From: Whitmania pigra
Taxonomy: Eukaryota; Annelida; Clitellata; Hirudinida; Haemopidae
Reading direction: 5' to 3'
DNA: 64,000 bases
Assembly (NCBI GenBank): GCA_021613335.1
Contig: JAJTWR010000329.1
Span: 581,001 to 645,000 of the forward strand
In this document: positions 1 through 12,800 of the stretch, one piece after another
How the letters are laid out: every line of letters begins with the position of its first letter
How positions within the stretch are numbered: the first letter of the stretch is position 1
Program-made: the position numbers and the translations under genes
The notes under the pieces: model-generated
The model's input: only the letters and a program-made list of their open reading frames with translations
What the model was told of the DNA's origin: nothing
The model's database searches: none

Positions 1-976
1 TTTAAGTGTGACAGGGGGTTACCACTTGAAAGTCTCAACAGGTTTAATGATGCTCTAGGATTTATTTGAAGTTTTCGAGGACGAGCTGCCTAATGAATAC
101 ACGCGAGTCTTTCCAACGGCATGACAACGCCAATTAAAATTACTTTTACATTTTCTATAAATTACTGTTGAGGTTTTAAAATAAATTAAATATAATTTTT
201 TAAGCAGGCAACCATTTTGGATAATAACTGAAATACGAGGGTCAATTTGTAAAAGCACGGAGTAACTAACGATTGAAAATAACGACAGAAGGCGGGTCTA
301 AGACATTAAGTAGATTGCAAATCTTCATTAGAAGGAACAATCATCCAATTAGCAGCCAATCAATATCCATTGTTTTGCGAGTTTTTAAATGGATTCCTTT
401 GTTGTTGTTTCAACTGCAAGCGAAGGAAATGTCGATGCTTGCTGTTGTTGCTCGCCATCCACTGGCAAAAGGCGCGTGAACGACGCACTAAATTGATTAC
501 ATTATTACTGATATAAATATTTTTGTCGATATTATTTATTTTTGCGGGAATTTATCATTTCATAATTCAGTATATCTATATATATATATATATATATAAT
601 CTGTGTCAAAAATAAACATTTAAAAAATTAAATCATTACACATTGATTAACAATAAGTAATAATAAACATTAAGAACAACAAAAATAGCATTAGCTTCAA
701 CAAACATAACGACAGTAACTTAGCAACAAACCTCATACATCAACAAACGCGTCCACAGTTCACGGGAAGCCGCAAAAAATTATTCACAGGAATCCTCAAG
801 TTTTAAGTGTTGAACGAATTTAAATACTTTATATTTTTCTTTTATTATTAAAAATAATTTTAATCAACTAATATTATTGTTGTTATATTTAATAAATAAT
901 ATGTCATCGTTAACAAGAGCACAAGGATGACAAGCACAATAAGATTAAAAGTAATTAATGTTCAAAGTGTTAATAA
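1..976. other. No gene seen; AT-rich DNA
   Basis: No open frame here shows codon structure, splice pairs or a family motif. A (TA)n run sits at about 571-598. The short open frames at 55-258 and 273-479 look like chance. Confidence 0.6.
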
Positions 977-2048
<1,072 letters not shown>

Positions 2049-2118
<70 letters not shown>

Positions 2119-2139
2119 TAATAATAATAATAATAATAA

Positions 2140-2170
<31 letters not shown>

Positions 2171-2207
2171 AAGATGATGATGATGATGATGAAGAAGAAG
2201 AAGAAGA
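2049..2207. repeat. AAT then GAA/GAT trinucleotide tracts
   Basis: A pure AAT tract (about 2049-2142) passes directly into GAA and GAT repeats (about 2143-2207). The long minus-strand frames across it read as homopolymeric Ser, Tyr and Leu and are simple-repeat artefacts. Confidence 0.9.
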
Positions 2208-2249
2208 GGTGGAGAAGGCGGAAGAAGAGGAGGTGGAGATACATCTGAT

Positions 2250-3030
2250 CGGTTGTCTTTGTTTCAACAGTATTCTTTGCCTGAAGGATGCACGATTACG
2301 GTTGCCAGACGTCCGGCAAAAGGAGGACATATCCGTCCGACAGGCAATGTTAAAAACCTTTAAAATGTTCGGATTTTCTTATATTTTATATTATAATTTT
2401 TATGTTTTATTGTTACAACTTACAATATCTCTATACTCTACCGTATGTTTGTATTGTTACAATGTATAAAATCTATTTCATTATAAATTAATGCTCAACA
2501 GACAAAGGAAAGGAACAGACTTTTACTCAACTTTACCTGTGAACATTCTTATTTATATGTGATTGCTAACGAGGATCTTCTGCAAAAAGTTGGCTCCTCC
2601 GAGAAATAACTCATGTATTTAATAAAGATCATAAGGTAATGATTGTACAATTGGCTGTTTAAACAATGTTTTTTGACATTTTGAAAAAGGCAAAAATTGA
2701 ATTTATATTTTTATTTTAACATGACTGTTTCTTGGTCGATTCACTAAGAGCAAGATACACTTATTGGCAGTTATTATAATAAATTAGTAATAAAATTGTG
2801 CGATTTATCGATTGTCGGTTTAATCCGAAACGTTTCAAATGAAACATTCAATGTCCTCCTTTTGGTTTTGTCCTCGCATCTGGCAACCCTACGCGCGATG
2901 CCTTTTTGCATGTTTCAAGTATGAATTATTTTCTTGTTGAGAACGTTAAGAATCTTTCTTTGAATTTTATTTGTGATGAATTTGAATAAAGAATTTAAAT
3001 TATTACGGTGATGATGATGATGACGATGAC
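2250..3030 (+). repeat. Dispersed repeat copy, interrupted by a transposon
   Basis: Bases 2250-2296 plus 2893-3030 match, with minor differences, the reverse complement of about 9630-9836. The shared stretch begins GATCGGTTG, contains TTCAACAGTATTCTTTG and GAACGTTAAGAATCTTTC, and ends in TTA then GATGAT simple repeats. The other copy lies in the 3' UTR of the PALS1 gene. This copy contains AATAAA near 2985 and is split by the element at 2297-2892. Confidence 0.8.
2297..2892. mobile_element. 596-bp nonautonomous DNA transposon (MITE-like)
   Basis: The ends are inverted repeats. The left end (2297-2330) and the reverse complement of the right end (2851-2892) share GGTTGCCAGA near the tip and CAAAAGGAGGACAT inside. 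The flanks are GCACGAT (2290-2296) and GCGCGAT (2893-2899), a 7-base target duplication with one mismatch. The related repeat at about 9630-9836 shows the uninterrupted site. I see no transposase. A TSD of 7 to 8 bases and the TIR style fit hAT, which is an inference. Confidence 0.75.
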
Positions 3031-3250
3031 GACGACGATCATGATGATGATGACAAAGAAGAAGGCGAAGATGATGCACTTCTTGACTTCCAACTGCCAC
3101 ATGATGAATGAAGGGTGCATGGATTACTTTTTGTTTCCAGCGACGTTGATTGCTGCTGCTAGTTTCAGAAAGATCTTCATATTTTTTGCGTACTCTATTT
3201 CAAATGATTTCGAATTTATTTGCAGCTAAATGACTTAATTATAGCTTTAT

Positions 3251-3360
3251 CGTTATTGTTTTATTAACGTCCGTTGCACAAATGAATGATTAGGACGGTG
3301 CTCCAGCAACGATGCCATCGTGAGAGGCACATCCTTAACCATTAGGCCATGCGGGCGCAC
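3251..3360 (-). mobile_element. tRNA-derived SINE, family A, shortened copy
   Basis: The reverse complement begins GTGCGCCCGCATGGCCTAAT and matches the SINE at 4312-4437. The A-box region is kept. The stretch that would hold the B box is shortened, so this copy is probably inactive. Confidence 0.75.
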
Positions 3361-4311
3361 ATAATAAATAATAAATTAATTTAAAATTATGGCTTTTTTG
3401 ATAAGCAAAGTCATTTTTGTTTTGGAAAACTGAAACTTAGTTCATTAATTGAAACTGCCACTTCTTGTGACTTTAAATATGGTTAAAGTGGACCTTGAAA
3501 TGGGTGCAAGAATTTGAGAAAATAACACCAGCATGATAAATAATGACAAGTTATTAGAGTCACCATTTCATCCTTAATTCAATAAAATAGGTAACCATAT
3601 GTTAACCATGACGTTGTTAGTATCAGCTTATTGCCATTAAATTCTATTATTATTAACGGTGACCCGTTAAAACAGCCCCGTCAGAATTGCCCGGGACGAA
3701 AAAATCTCCTCAAAATAGTCAAAACATCCCCCGTCAATGTATTTACAAAATAAATGTTTGTGAGTTGAATACATTAACCGATGGCTGATTCCAAATTTAA
3801 TTCGAAATTAGTGGCTTGAATGCTTTTATGACTGTTTTGAGTTTAATTGGTAACAGGGAATTTTATTAAGTGGAAAATTTATTGTCTAAAATATTGTCTT
3901 CCGGCTACTTCCTCAGTTTAAATGGACTTTTCAAGTTGGTATTTAACATAAATTATCGATTGACAAGCAACATGTGCAATCTGCACAGAGAGGATTTACC
4001 AGACACTCATTAAGTCACGAAGGTTCCTTTGATCGTCTAATTTCTTTTGATCTTTCCCCGAGTTCCCGTTGCAATGTGTACAATGAAAGGTTTGATTTGG
4101 AATTGAAATTTATTCCATATTATCGATTGACATACACCATACATATTCGAGCCACACAAACTGAATCACCTTATCAGACTCAGCAGTCCCTAATTTATAT
4201 CATTCTGCAGGATAAGACCTAAGCGTCTTACATTCGAATTTTTGAAAAAGTTCGACAGATAAAGCATTGCCTAACCCGTTAAGTATGATGGCAGATTTTG
4301 AAGCAGCCAGT

Positions 4312-4437
4312 GTGCGCCCGCATGGCCTAAAGGTTAAAGACTGCGCCTCTCACGATGGCAGCGCGGATTCAAACCCCGCTGCGGGAGCACCGTCCTAATC
4401 ATCTAGCTGTGCAATAGACGTTAGTAAAACATTAAAA
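4312..4437 (+). mobile_element. tRNA-derived SINE, family A, with target duplication
   Basis: Starts GTGCGCCCGCATGGCCTAAA with an A-box-like TGGCCTAAAGG. It has a B-box-like GGATTCAAACCCC and ends in an A-rich tail. It is flanked by perfect 8-base repeats CAGCCAGT (4304-4311 and 4438-4445), which marks a retrotransposed insertion into the older MULE copy. The reverse-oriented relative is at 3251-3360. Confidence 0.88.
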
Positions 4438-4463
4438 CAGCCAGTCAAAATGCTGTTAGGCAT

Positions 4464-5068
4464 GTTTTCCCAAATGTTCATCCGGTTGCATGTTTTTTCC
4501 ATCTTGGCCAATGCTTATGGCGGAAAGTGCAAGAACTTCATCTGGCAGACCGCTACCGTGACGATGAAAACATCTGCGACCATGTCAAGATGCTTTAAGT
4601 TTCGTTCCGGATGTTTACGTCACAAATGTATTCGAGATTTTGATGGAAAGTTGTCCGAGGGAAATGAATCCAGTGCTCGGTTATTGTGAGGACAATTCCA
4701 ACGGAAGACAAAGAAGGAACCGCAGAGCGGAACCTCGGTTTGCCAATCTCACCATGTGGAATGTCCGCGATCGATTCACTGGTGGTTAACCCAGAACAAA
4801 CAACTCAGTAGAAACATGGCATCGTAGTTTTCAACAAACGCTCGATTGCCATCATCCATCAGTCTTCAAACTCATTGACCAGTTTCGAAAATAGCAAGCT
4901 AAAGTGGAGATTGACATCACACGTTTCCAGGCAGGTGAGAGACAGCCAGAAGCATCGAAGGTTAAGTACGTGCAATTAAATCAATGTCTCCGCACTCTTG
5001 CTCCAACCTACGGCATCACAGAACCTTTCGATGACTTACTTGGAATTGCTTACAATCAATTTAACTAA
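4464..5068 (+). pseudogene. MULE transposase C-terminal fragment, broken
   Basis: The first part (frame from 4464) reads a HLGQCLWRKVQELHL-type stretch, typical of MULE transposases where a conserved His/Gln/Trp block follows the catalytic core. A stop and frame change follow near 4595. The later part (frame of 4757) reads RTNNSVETWHRSFQQ and HHPSVFKLIDQFRK, the usual C-terminal block of MULE and FLYWCH-linked transposases. In-frame stops occur at 4787 and 4892 and the frame ends at 5066-5068. The shift plus two stops show that it cannot make an intact protein. The family call comes from remembered motifs. Confidence 0.8.
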
Positions 5069-5312
5069 TTAGACGTCACTAAATTGATAATAAATTGTTA
5101 TCAATCTCACAATTTAACTGTTTTGATAAAACTAATTTACATTTAATTGAGTTTATTAATTTTTTACCATAAATTTTATTGAGCTCTTTTGATGAGTTTT
5201 GATTTGACGCATGGATTTTGTAGCAGGGCTATTTCGGCGGGGCTGATTTGACCTGGGCTATTTTTGTCGCCGACCTATTTTGACGGGTTATTATGACGGG
5301 GTGCCATTATTA

Positions 5313-6171
5313 ACACTATTAAATTATATTTTTTTGGCTGTATGTTATTAATATTTACATTCGCCACTTAAACACCATCTCCATGAAAGAGAGACAAACA
5401 ATCTCCTGAAAGGAAGCACGTTTTTTGATCCGTTTTCATTATTTTCACTCTTTTTTTATTTTCTGATTATAAATTTAGGTTTAAATCAATAATTTTAAAG
5501 TGTAGTCAATAAATAAAATCAGCTTTTACTTAAAAAAAAAGAGTCATTTTCATTGCTTCACGATATTCAACGTCGTTTGATTCTGAGGTCGTAGAATATG
5601 AATTCAATGGCAATAATTCAATAATAAGAATTAAATAACAATAATTTAATATCAACAATTCAATAACAATAATTCAATATCAACAATTCAATAACACAAC
5701 AAATTGCATTAGTTTCACTTGTAACAAAGACACGACTTTTTAAACTTCCAAAAGTAGGAATATCCCATAAAGGATTGTGATCACTTTATTATTTTGGAAT
5801 ATTATTATTTATATTATTATATTATATTTCCTATAATTATTGTTAATGTTATGGATTATCTTTTTTTGTGGAGCATGCGCTGAAGAAGCTCCGGTATGAA
5901 TTGATGGATAGGAGTTTCAAAGAAATATTACAGAAATATCAAAGAAATATTAAATAAATATAAAAAAAACATTAAAAATCTTTATGCTATTTAAGATTGT
6001 CGAACCTTTATGTGGATACTAAAAGTGAATTTTAATCAATTTAATTAATAAACGGTCATCAATTTCAAAAATTCAATGCTGGATATAAGATATAGGATAT
6101 ATGCTTAAATAGGTTATAAAATGTAAGACAGATAACCAAAGAAGATCTATGCAAGAGTATATAAGGTATAT
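5313..6171. other. No gene seen
   Basis: AT-rich sequence with short imperfect CAATAATTCAATA repeats near 5610-5700. I see no supported exon. Confidence 0.5.
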
Positions 6172-6285
6172 GATTTAAAAGAATATAAGATATAATAGGA
6201 TATAATATGACATAATAAGATGTATGATTTAAACAAATATAAGATATAATAAGATATAATATGACATAATAAGATGTATGATTTA
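6172..6285. repeat. 54-bp tandem repeat, two copies
   Basis: A 54-base unit starting GATTTAAA recurs at 6172 and 6226, and a third start appears at 6280. The units are AT-rich (GATATAAT and ATGACATAATAAGATG motifs). The minus-strand frames across them are repeat artefacts. Confidence 0.85.
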
Positions 6286-6603
6286 AGAGGAGACAGAAAT
6301 AACAGGTCATCAATCAACCTCCAAGTGGTCCTTGTGCTCAAAGATCTGCCTCCTCGCGAAGCAGGAGAATGTCATCAGAATGATTGAAAGCTCTTCTTTG
6401 GCGGGAAAAGATTCCAGACGAGATTTCATGTGAAAGTCGTTTCAAGAAGTTGTCAGAGAAAATCCATTTGTTTTAGAACTTAGCTTTTATTTTAAATGAT
6501 GATAATGGTAATGCTAATTATAATTATAATGTTAATGATAAATGATAATGATAACGACGACTATAACGCTAATGGGAATGATAATGATTCTTAGCCTGAT
6601 TAT

Positions 6604-6702
6604 AAATGGCGCATGTCCAAACAGAGTTTTAAAGTAGTCCAAATCATCTCAGTTATGCAAAGGACTATAATCAAATAAATAAATAAATAAATAAAAATAA
6701 AA
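6604..6702 (+). mobile_element. SINE 3' tail fragment
   Basis: Contains GTCCAAATCATCTCAGTTAT, then GACTATAATCAAATAAATAA and an AAAT-rich tail. The same run occurs on the minus strand at about 60470-60525, at the end of a tRNA-derived SINE. This copy keeps only the 3' part. Confidence 0.7.
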
Positions 6703-7128
6703 CAGAGTTTTAAAACCAGTAAATATGAAAATTGTTTAGACTAATCAAGATTTTTAAGGCGAGTATTTGCGATTGTATTAATTAATAATTAGTTTTTATT
6801 GTTTTATTAAAATTAAGGTTAAATTTAGTCAACGTTTATATTGGATAGCTTTAATTGCAACTTTTAGAATTCCCAAATAAATAACATAGTTGTTTAAAAA
6901 TCCTCATCGATCATCAAACATGCAGGAGATAAAACCACTCGTGGAAGGTTTCATCACCAGGATCCGTGAAGGAGAAAAGATTTTTGAATGGATTCAAGCT
7001 TTTAAATAACTTGGATTGTCCATTTAAACATTGGATTTAAACATGGACTTAAACAATTAATTATCACACTCACGATTTAAATACGGAAATAAACAACTGT
7101 AATTAGTTGAACTAATTGGCACACTCAC
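6703..7128. other. No gene seen; probable intron of the ankyrin gene
   Basis: AT-rich DNA downstream (minus) of the donor at 7128-7127. No second ankyrin exon could be recognised here or further left, so the rest of that gene may lie outside the window. Confidence 0.4.
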
Positions 7129-7302
7129 CCTTCCAGATCTATCTCTCTCGTTGATTTCCTCGACCGTCAGTCCATCCTGGATGATGTCATAAAGCGCGTC
7201 ATCGTCACATTCGACGCAGGCCTCCAAGAAGCGAATGTCATCGTTGGTCAGTTGAGAGTCACAACTCGACGCCGTGGATTCCGTCAGTTCCTGACATGAC
7301 AT
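7129..7302 (-). CDS. Ankyrin-repeat protein, first exon only (partial)
   Basis: An ATG at 7302 opens a 58-codon exon ending in phase 0 at a clean donor GTGAGT (7128-7123). The residues FLEACVECDDDALYDII, then INERDRSGR, resemble the end of one ankyrin helix pair followed by the D..GR lead-in to the next repeat, where TALH is usual. The N-terminus is Ser/Thr/Cys-rich. No further exon was found toward the left edge, so the gene is incomplete here. The ankyrin call rests on a short segment and the specific family is unknown. Confidence 0.5.
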
Positions 7303-9374
7303 GACTCAAGGAAGCTGCTTCCGGGAGAATGTTTTTTAGTTTAAATTAATGTTTTATTTTAAATTAAGTTTGTTTTTTTGTTATCAAACTCCGCGCGAAA
7401 ATCTCAAATGTGAATGTGGTTGCGTCAAGAATTCTCCGCTACGTGTGAAGAGTCTTCTCCTTAACTGTGTGTGGCTGCACAACGATGACGACAGCGGCAT
7501 ATGTTGTCCTCAACATGCATCCGCTCGCTCGGAAACGACATTTAATTTTCAATGATCTGCTTTCAAAGGAGAAATGAAAAGTAAGCTAACAATTACTTCA
7601 TTCATTCTGTTAATATTATATTAAGTTAACATTTCACCGTGTTAATATTTGATTAAGTTATCATGTTGTTATTTTAATAACTTATTTTATTGTGTCATTA
7701 TTTTCAATTTGTTAACTTATTATTTTTCATTTCGAAACTGATGAAAAGTTAAAAATTTTTATCCTTGTCAAAAAAAGGTGAGCTTTAAAACTTTTTCATT
7801 GTGAAATTGACGACGACGACGATGATATTGGAAAACTAACGTGAGAAGATTGCCAGAAGTCTGACAATGGAAAGAAATATTTCGGAAGAAAAACGATGAT
7901 TCCTTTCAACTTTTCAACTCCCGCGTGCTTCCATCAGTTAATGAGAACCCGAGCAGACGCATGCGTAAAATTTATTCAATTCAACTTTAATCATTCCAGA
8001 ATTTTCAGTTGAAACGCAGAAATTGTAAGAACTGCCGCAGAATTTAAAAGTAAAATACGATTTGAAGAACGTTTCAATGAAGAGTCTCTTTGTTTTTCGG
8101 TTCCAACGTTGAAAATTCCTGACATTGCACTTGTAACACGACAACCAGCGATAAGGAGCTGTAAAAATGGAATTTCTGCCTAACCTATTTATTTACTTAA
8201 TCGTCATTTTATCATTTACATGTTCATTTATTGTTGATATCTCTTTATTTATTTTTCCAATTCGTGAACTTTGTTCAAATGTTTCACTATTGTTAAGTCA
8301 CTGTTGTCCTGAAAATATCAAGAACAGCAAAAAGCACGTGGAACTTGTAAAGGCCCACCGATGTGTTTTGGGGAACAATTGTTCGCAACGTTGACAACTT
8401 TTGAAAAGGAATTACTGTGCTTAAGTCAATAATTAGTACAGGTTGTCAGTGATTGCCAAAAGCCCTCAAGCAATGCATTTCACCACAAAAGAAGTTTCAG
8501 ATAACAAGATGGCGCAATTCCTGAGTCAGATTCAAAAGATTCGTAAAAATTTAACGTATTTTACGTCTATCAATGGCATTAATAGGCATACAAATGGATG
8601 TCCTTGCTGAGTATTAGTCGTCAATTGCACTTAATTATTACAGGACTCATAGAAATCATTGCAACAATCTAATTGCAAGTGAAAACAATCACAGAAAAGC
8701 AAGAAGATTTGTCAAAATTCCTTTCACATGACAACATGAGGCTTCACATTCAATTTATTTATTTCTATACTCCTACTCGCAGTTTTTCGAGAAACAAGAC
8801 ATTATCGTTGGAGATCATTATCATAACCATTGTTGTCGCCTTCATCGTCATCAAAACTTGCTCATAATTTGTATCTTGATTTTAGATAATCGATTTTAAA
8901 TCATTGATTTAAATATTAATAATCCCCTCGACTGCATTTAAAGGAATAAGTCACGTTAATTAATAACAATAATGATGATGACAATTGTGATGAATAATCA
9001 ATAATAATAAAAACTTAGTTTGATTATTAATAGTAAAATTTGAAAATTTGAAAATATACATGCATCAAACATCGCTCACTACCGCAGTGACGTCATCAAT
9101 AGTGTTCGCATCGACTGACAAAAGATTCAACAACATTATTGAAAATAATGTCAATATAACTATATTGCCAATTGTAATCGATATAACAATATGCTCTTTT
9201 GAAACTGCAATGTTATATCTTTTAATATTTCAAATAATGTTTAAAGATTATGGTTAATTCTTATGGTATGTGTTCAAAAAAGATGTTTAATGACTTTTGT
9301 GAGTCACGATTCTATTTTGCATCCATTTCTCTATTAATACTCTATTACAACCACAACTCAGCACAATAACAACA

Positions 9375-9376
<2 letters not shown>
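7303..9376. other. No gene seen between the ankyrin exon and the PALS1 3' region
   Basis: About 2 kb of AT-rich DNA. Small open frames near 7349, 7938, 8167 and 9048 lack splice partners or family motifs. Promoter sequence for the ankyrin gene should lie just above 7302, but no clear TATA box stands out. Confidence 0.45.
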
Positions 9377-9411
<35 letters not shown>

Positions 9412-9495
9412 GTAATAATAATAGTAATAATAATAATAACAATAACAACAATAATAATAATATTAATAATAATAATAATATTAATAATAATAACA
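9377..9495. repeat. AAT-rich microsatellite, interrupted
   Basis: AAT triplets with AGT and AAC interruptions. A separate short ATC run lies at 9631-9655 and AAT again at 9657-9678. Confidence 0.9.
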
Positions 9496-9629
9496 ATGAT
9501 CTGTAAAAGAATTAAAATAACGAAAATACGCATCATTTGCTGCTTATGATTGCTTGAAGAAGGCTTATGTTTTTAAGACCTCTTTTCACACCAGAGCCTT
9601 CTTATCTTATCTAAACATGAGACACCATG

Positions 9630-9836
9630 TTCATCATCATCATCATCATCATCACGTAGTAATAATAATAATAATAATTTAAAATTTGTATTCAAATTCA
9701 TCACAAGTAGAATTCAAAGAAAGATTCTTAACGTTCTCAACAAGAAAATAATTCATAATTCATACTTAAAACGTACAAAAAGGCATCGTGCGTCCTTCAA
9801 GCAAAGAATACTGTTGAAACAAAGTCAACCGATCGG
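9630..9836 (-). repeat. Dispersed repeat copy in the PALS1 3' UTR region (empty site)
   Basis: The reverse complement matches 2250-2296 plus 2893-3030. It lacks the 596-bp insertion found there and so records the pre-insertion site. It begins about 10 bases past the PALS1 stop codon, so it probably forms part of that 3' UTR. Confidence 0.8.
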
Positions 9837-9845
9837 AAGGTCGAA

Positions 9846-12800
9846 TCACGTCAACCAGGACGTCGGCACCCACTGAGGTTGAACTTCGAGTTGGTTGATG
9901 ACGGAAAGCAGTTCCTCGTAGGCCCGATCGATGTCGGTGATGATGATGACCTCGTCGAAGTAGTGCCCAAAACGGTCCTCGATTTCACGGGTTTCTTGTA
10001 TGATGGCCTTCAGGGTTTCATCCTTGGACAGGTTATTGAATTTAATTAGTAACTAAAAGTTACAATATAAATATAACTTACGATATTATTTAATATTGCT
10101 TGGCTTAATTTTGTTTAATTTTTTGATATTTCTGGATTCACTTTGGTTTATTTGTCAACATTGTGACATTGTCTCAATTGTTAGTCCCACCAAAACAAAT
10201 CTTTCTAGTTGTTATTTACAAAAAAAGCCCACACAAAGGGGAGTTTAAGAGACATGTTTCCTACATAAGACAAAGTCGATGACCTCACAATTTTGTTAGA
10301 AGATTGATGACAAATTGCAGATTTTCACAATGGGGAATGGAGGGAACTCATGTTGAGAATGGACAAATGCATTGGTGGGTTAAAATGAGCACATTTTCAT
10401 AATTTATGCCATGCCTTACTGAATTTTAATTGAAATTCTCACTAAAACTCACAGTGAACTTTATGCCTTGCTTTGCTTTGAACTGCTTGAGGCTCTCAAT
10501 ATTTGGAGGGGCAATAAAAATGAAGAATGGCTTCAAATCAGATGCTTTCAGAACTTTCAAAGCCTTTTAAAAAAGAAGAGGAAATTAATATTTCTTGATT
10601 TCTATGATCAACATTTATTACACTAAATAACTTCATATAATAGCAACAATAACATTAATTATGCATTACAAAAAAAAGATTGATCGAATAATAGATCTTA
10701 ATTCACACTTCAAACCTGAGGGTACAAGTTGAGGATGCATATTTTCCCTGAATTCACAACTCGTCTGATGGCCTCCATGGTCGTCCCGAAATAATGTTTC
10801 TCGAAGATTCCGTACTCGACGAAGTTGTTGTTCATTATTTCCGACTCAAACTCCTGCTTTGAAATGAAGTGGTAATCCTGGTGGTTGATTTCTTCCAGTC
10901 TTTGTGGTCTGCTGGTGTCTGTAGACACGGGGAGGATTTTTAACTCAACAAGTCGAGAATCCATTAAGACGTTCCTCATTAATTCTGAAAATATTCATCA
11001 ACTTACGAGGAACTGCTGCTGCAAATCTGTCGAGGTCGGACTTCATGAGTCTCTGCCTAAGTTCCTGCCTCCCGACATCCTTCGGGCCGATCAGGACGAT
11101 TGGACGTTTCCTGTTTGGCTGCGGATAATACAAGGCCACCTCCTCGTAAGTCAAGTAGTCTTTGGTCTCGGAATCTAAACACGACATTTCGTTTAATAAA
11201 ACCTGGGAATTAACAAAATTCCAATGTGAATGTTAATTTTGTTTAATGTCGACATAATCTGTTGGCTCTTTATTCTCAATGAATGCCTAAATCAGGATCA
11301 CAATGCTTCTGAAACTCCTGCTTTTTCTTAATAACTTCATTCTCATCATTTCACTTCTCCTTCTGTACTCATTAATCTTGCTTTTGAGAATTGCTATCTA
11401 TACCATTAATTTCTCTTGAAAAATTTATTTATTTCTTACATTTTACATTTTACATTTTAATAAAAAAAATAACAATAAATGAGCTCATTGTAAAAATATG
11501 CTCACCAAAGCTCATTTGATTCAAATTACTTTTTTTTCTTGAAACACAATGACATCTCTTCTGATTCTTCCTGTTTTCCTTCATGTCTCCAATAATTAAC
11601 TGCTTCAGTTCTTCTCTCCTGTTAAAGTATTCAGTCAGAAGATTAATTATAATTAACCTCTCAAAACATAACATATTATTTAATTCTTTAATAAATAGAC
11701 TAATGTCTTCATTTGAAGGTCTTCTGTCCATCCCAATAAACTCGTTGTGTGGTTAAAGATTGGTATCATTTGGAGGGTTGAATAAAGAAGACTCACTGCA
11801 TCTGATAAGATGGACTTGGGATGAGGCCTGCCAATGGTTGATCCTCCTCCCCCTCCCTGTAGGCCTGCCACCAGTTGGTGTCCCCAGTGTCGATGACGTG
11901 CAGTACGTCGCCTTTCATGAACGAGAAACCTAATTCTCTGCAAGGGATGTAATTGTCCTCGTCTGGTTCGTAATTAAAAAGAGCCCTCAAATGGATCTGA
12001 GAGGAGAATAAATTATTTAATTAAATTTACTTATTATATATTAATTAACCTTTCATAAGATCATATTGTAACTATGACGCTGAATTACTAATGATGTTAA
12101 AAATTAACTGACGTTTCACGAAAACAGCGTCGACAATAAAATATTTTTGAATTCTAAAAGTGGGTGCTCGAACTGCAAACTCACACTTGGCTCATTCAAG
12201 ACTTTCATTGGTTTGTAGTTTTCGTTGGGATGAATCAGAAAGGTTAGTTGACCATTAAGACCAGACTGCAGAAAGTGGAGTATATTTGTAAACAAAATAA
12301 ATTAGTCTAGCATAATGGGCATGCTTTTCAAGATGACAATTTATTTGTCACTCTAGCTAGATTAGTTTTACACATAATTTAAAGCCATTACTGTCTCTGA
12401 TGCTATGCATGCAGTGCCTTATAAAATAACTGTTATACTAATAATGAAAACAAAGGCTTCCTCACCATGAACTCGGAAACGTCGTTAATCGTTTTTCCTC
12501 TGATGCCGTTCTCGTTGATTTCGAGAATTTCATCGCCTTCATGCAGAAGTCCGCTCTGATCGGCAATGCTTCCCTTGACTATGCGACTGATCAATACCGA
12601 CTCTCCGTCGTTTTTTACCGTGGCACCCTGAAGCCAAATAAGCTCAAAATGTATTACCTTATACACTCATTTGCATAAACTGACAGCGTTTGCGTTCATT
12701 ATTTATAAATGGTTTTTTGTACGAGTGAATAATTGGAAACTTACCAGGGGTTCTGAAGATTTGTTTATTTTGACAACTTTAATGGAAATGTCTCCATAAT

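Larger units (their letters stand above)
3653..5312 (+). mobile_element. Decayed Mutator-like (MULE) DNA transposon
   Basis: A GC-richer block at 3653-3740 and the reverse complement of 5215-5312 share CCCGT-rich motifs in inverted order, so I read them as degenerate terminal inverted repeats. Between them lies a MULE-type transposase remnant (4464-5068). A SINE inserted at 4312-4437. TIR similarity is imperfect, so the outer borders are approximate. Confidence 0.65.
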
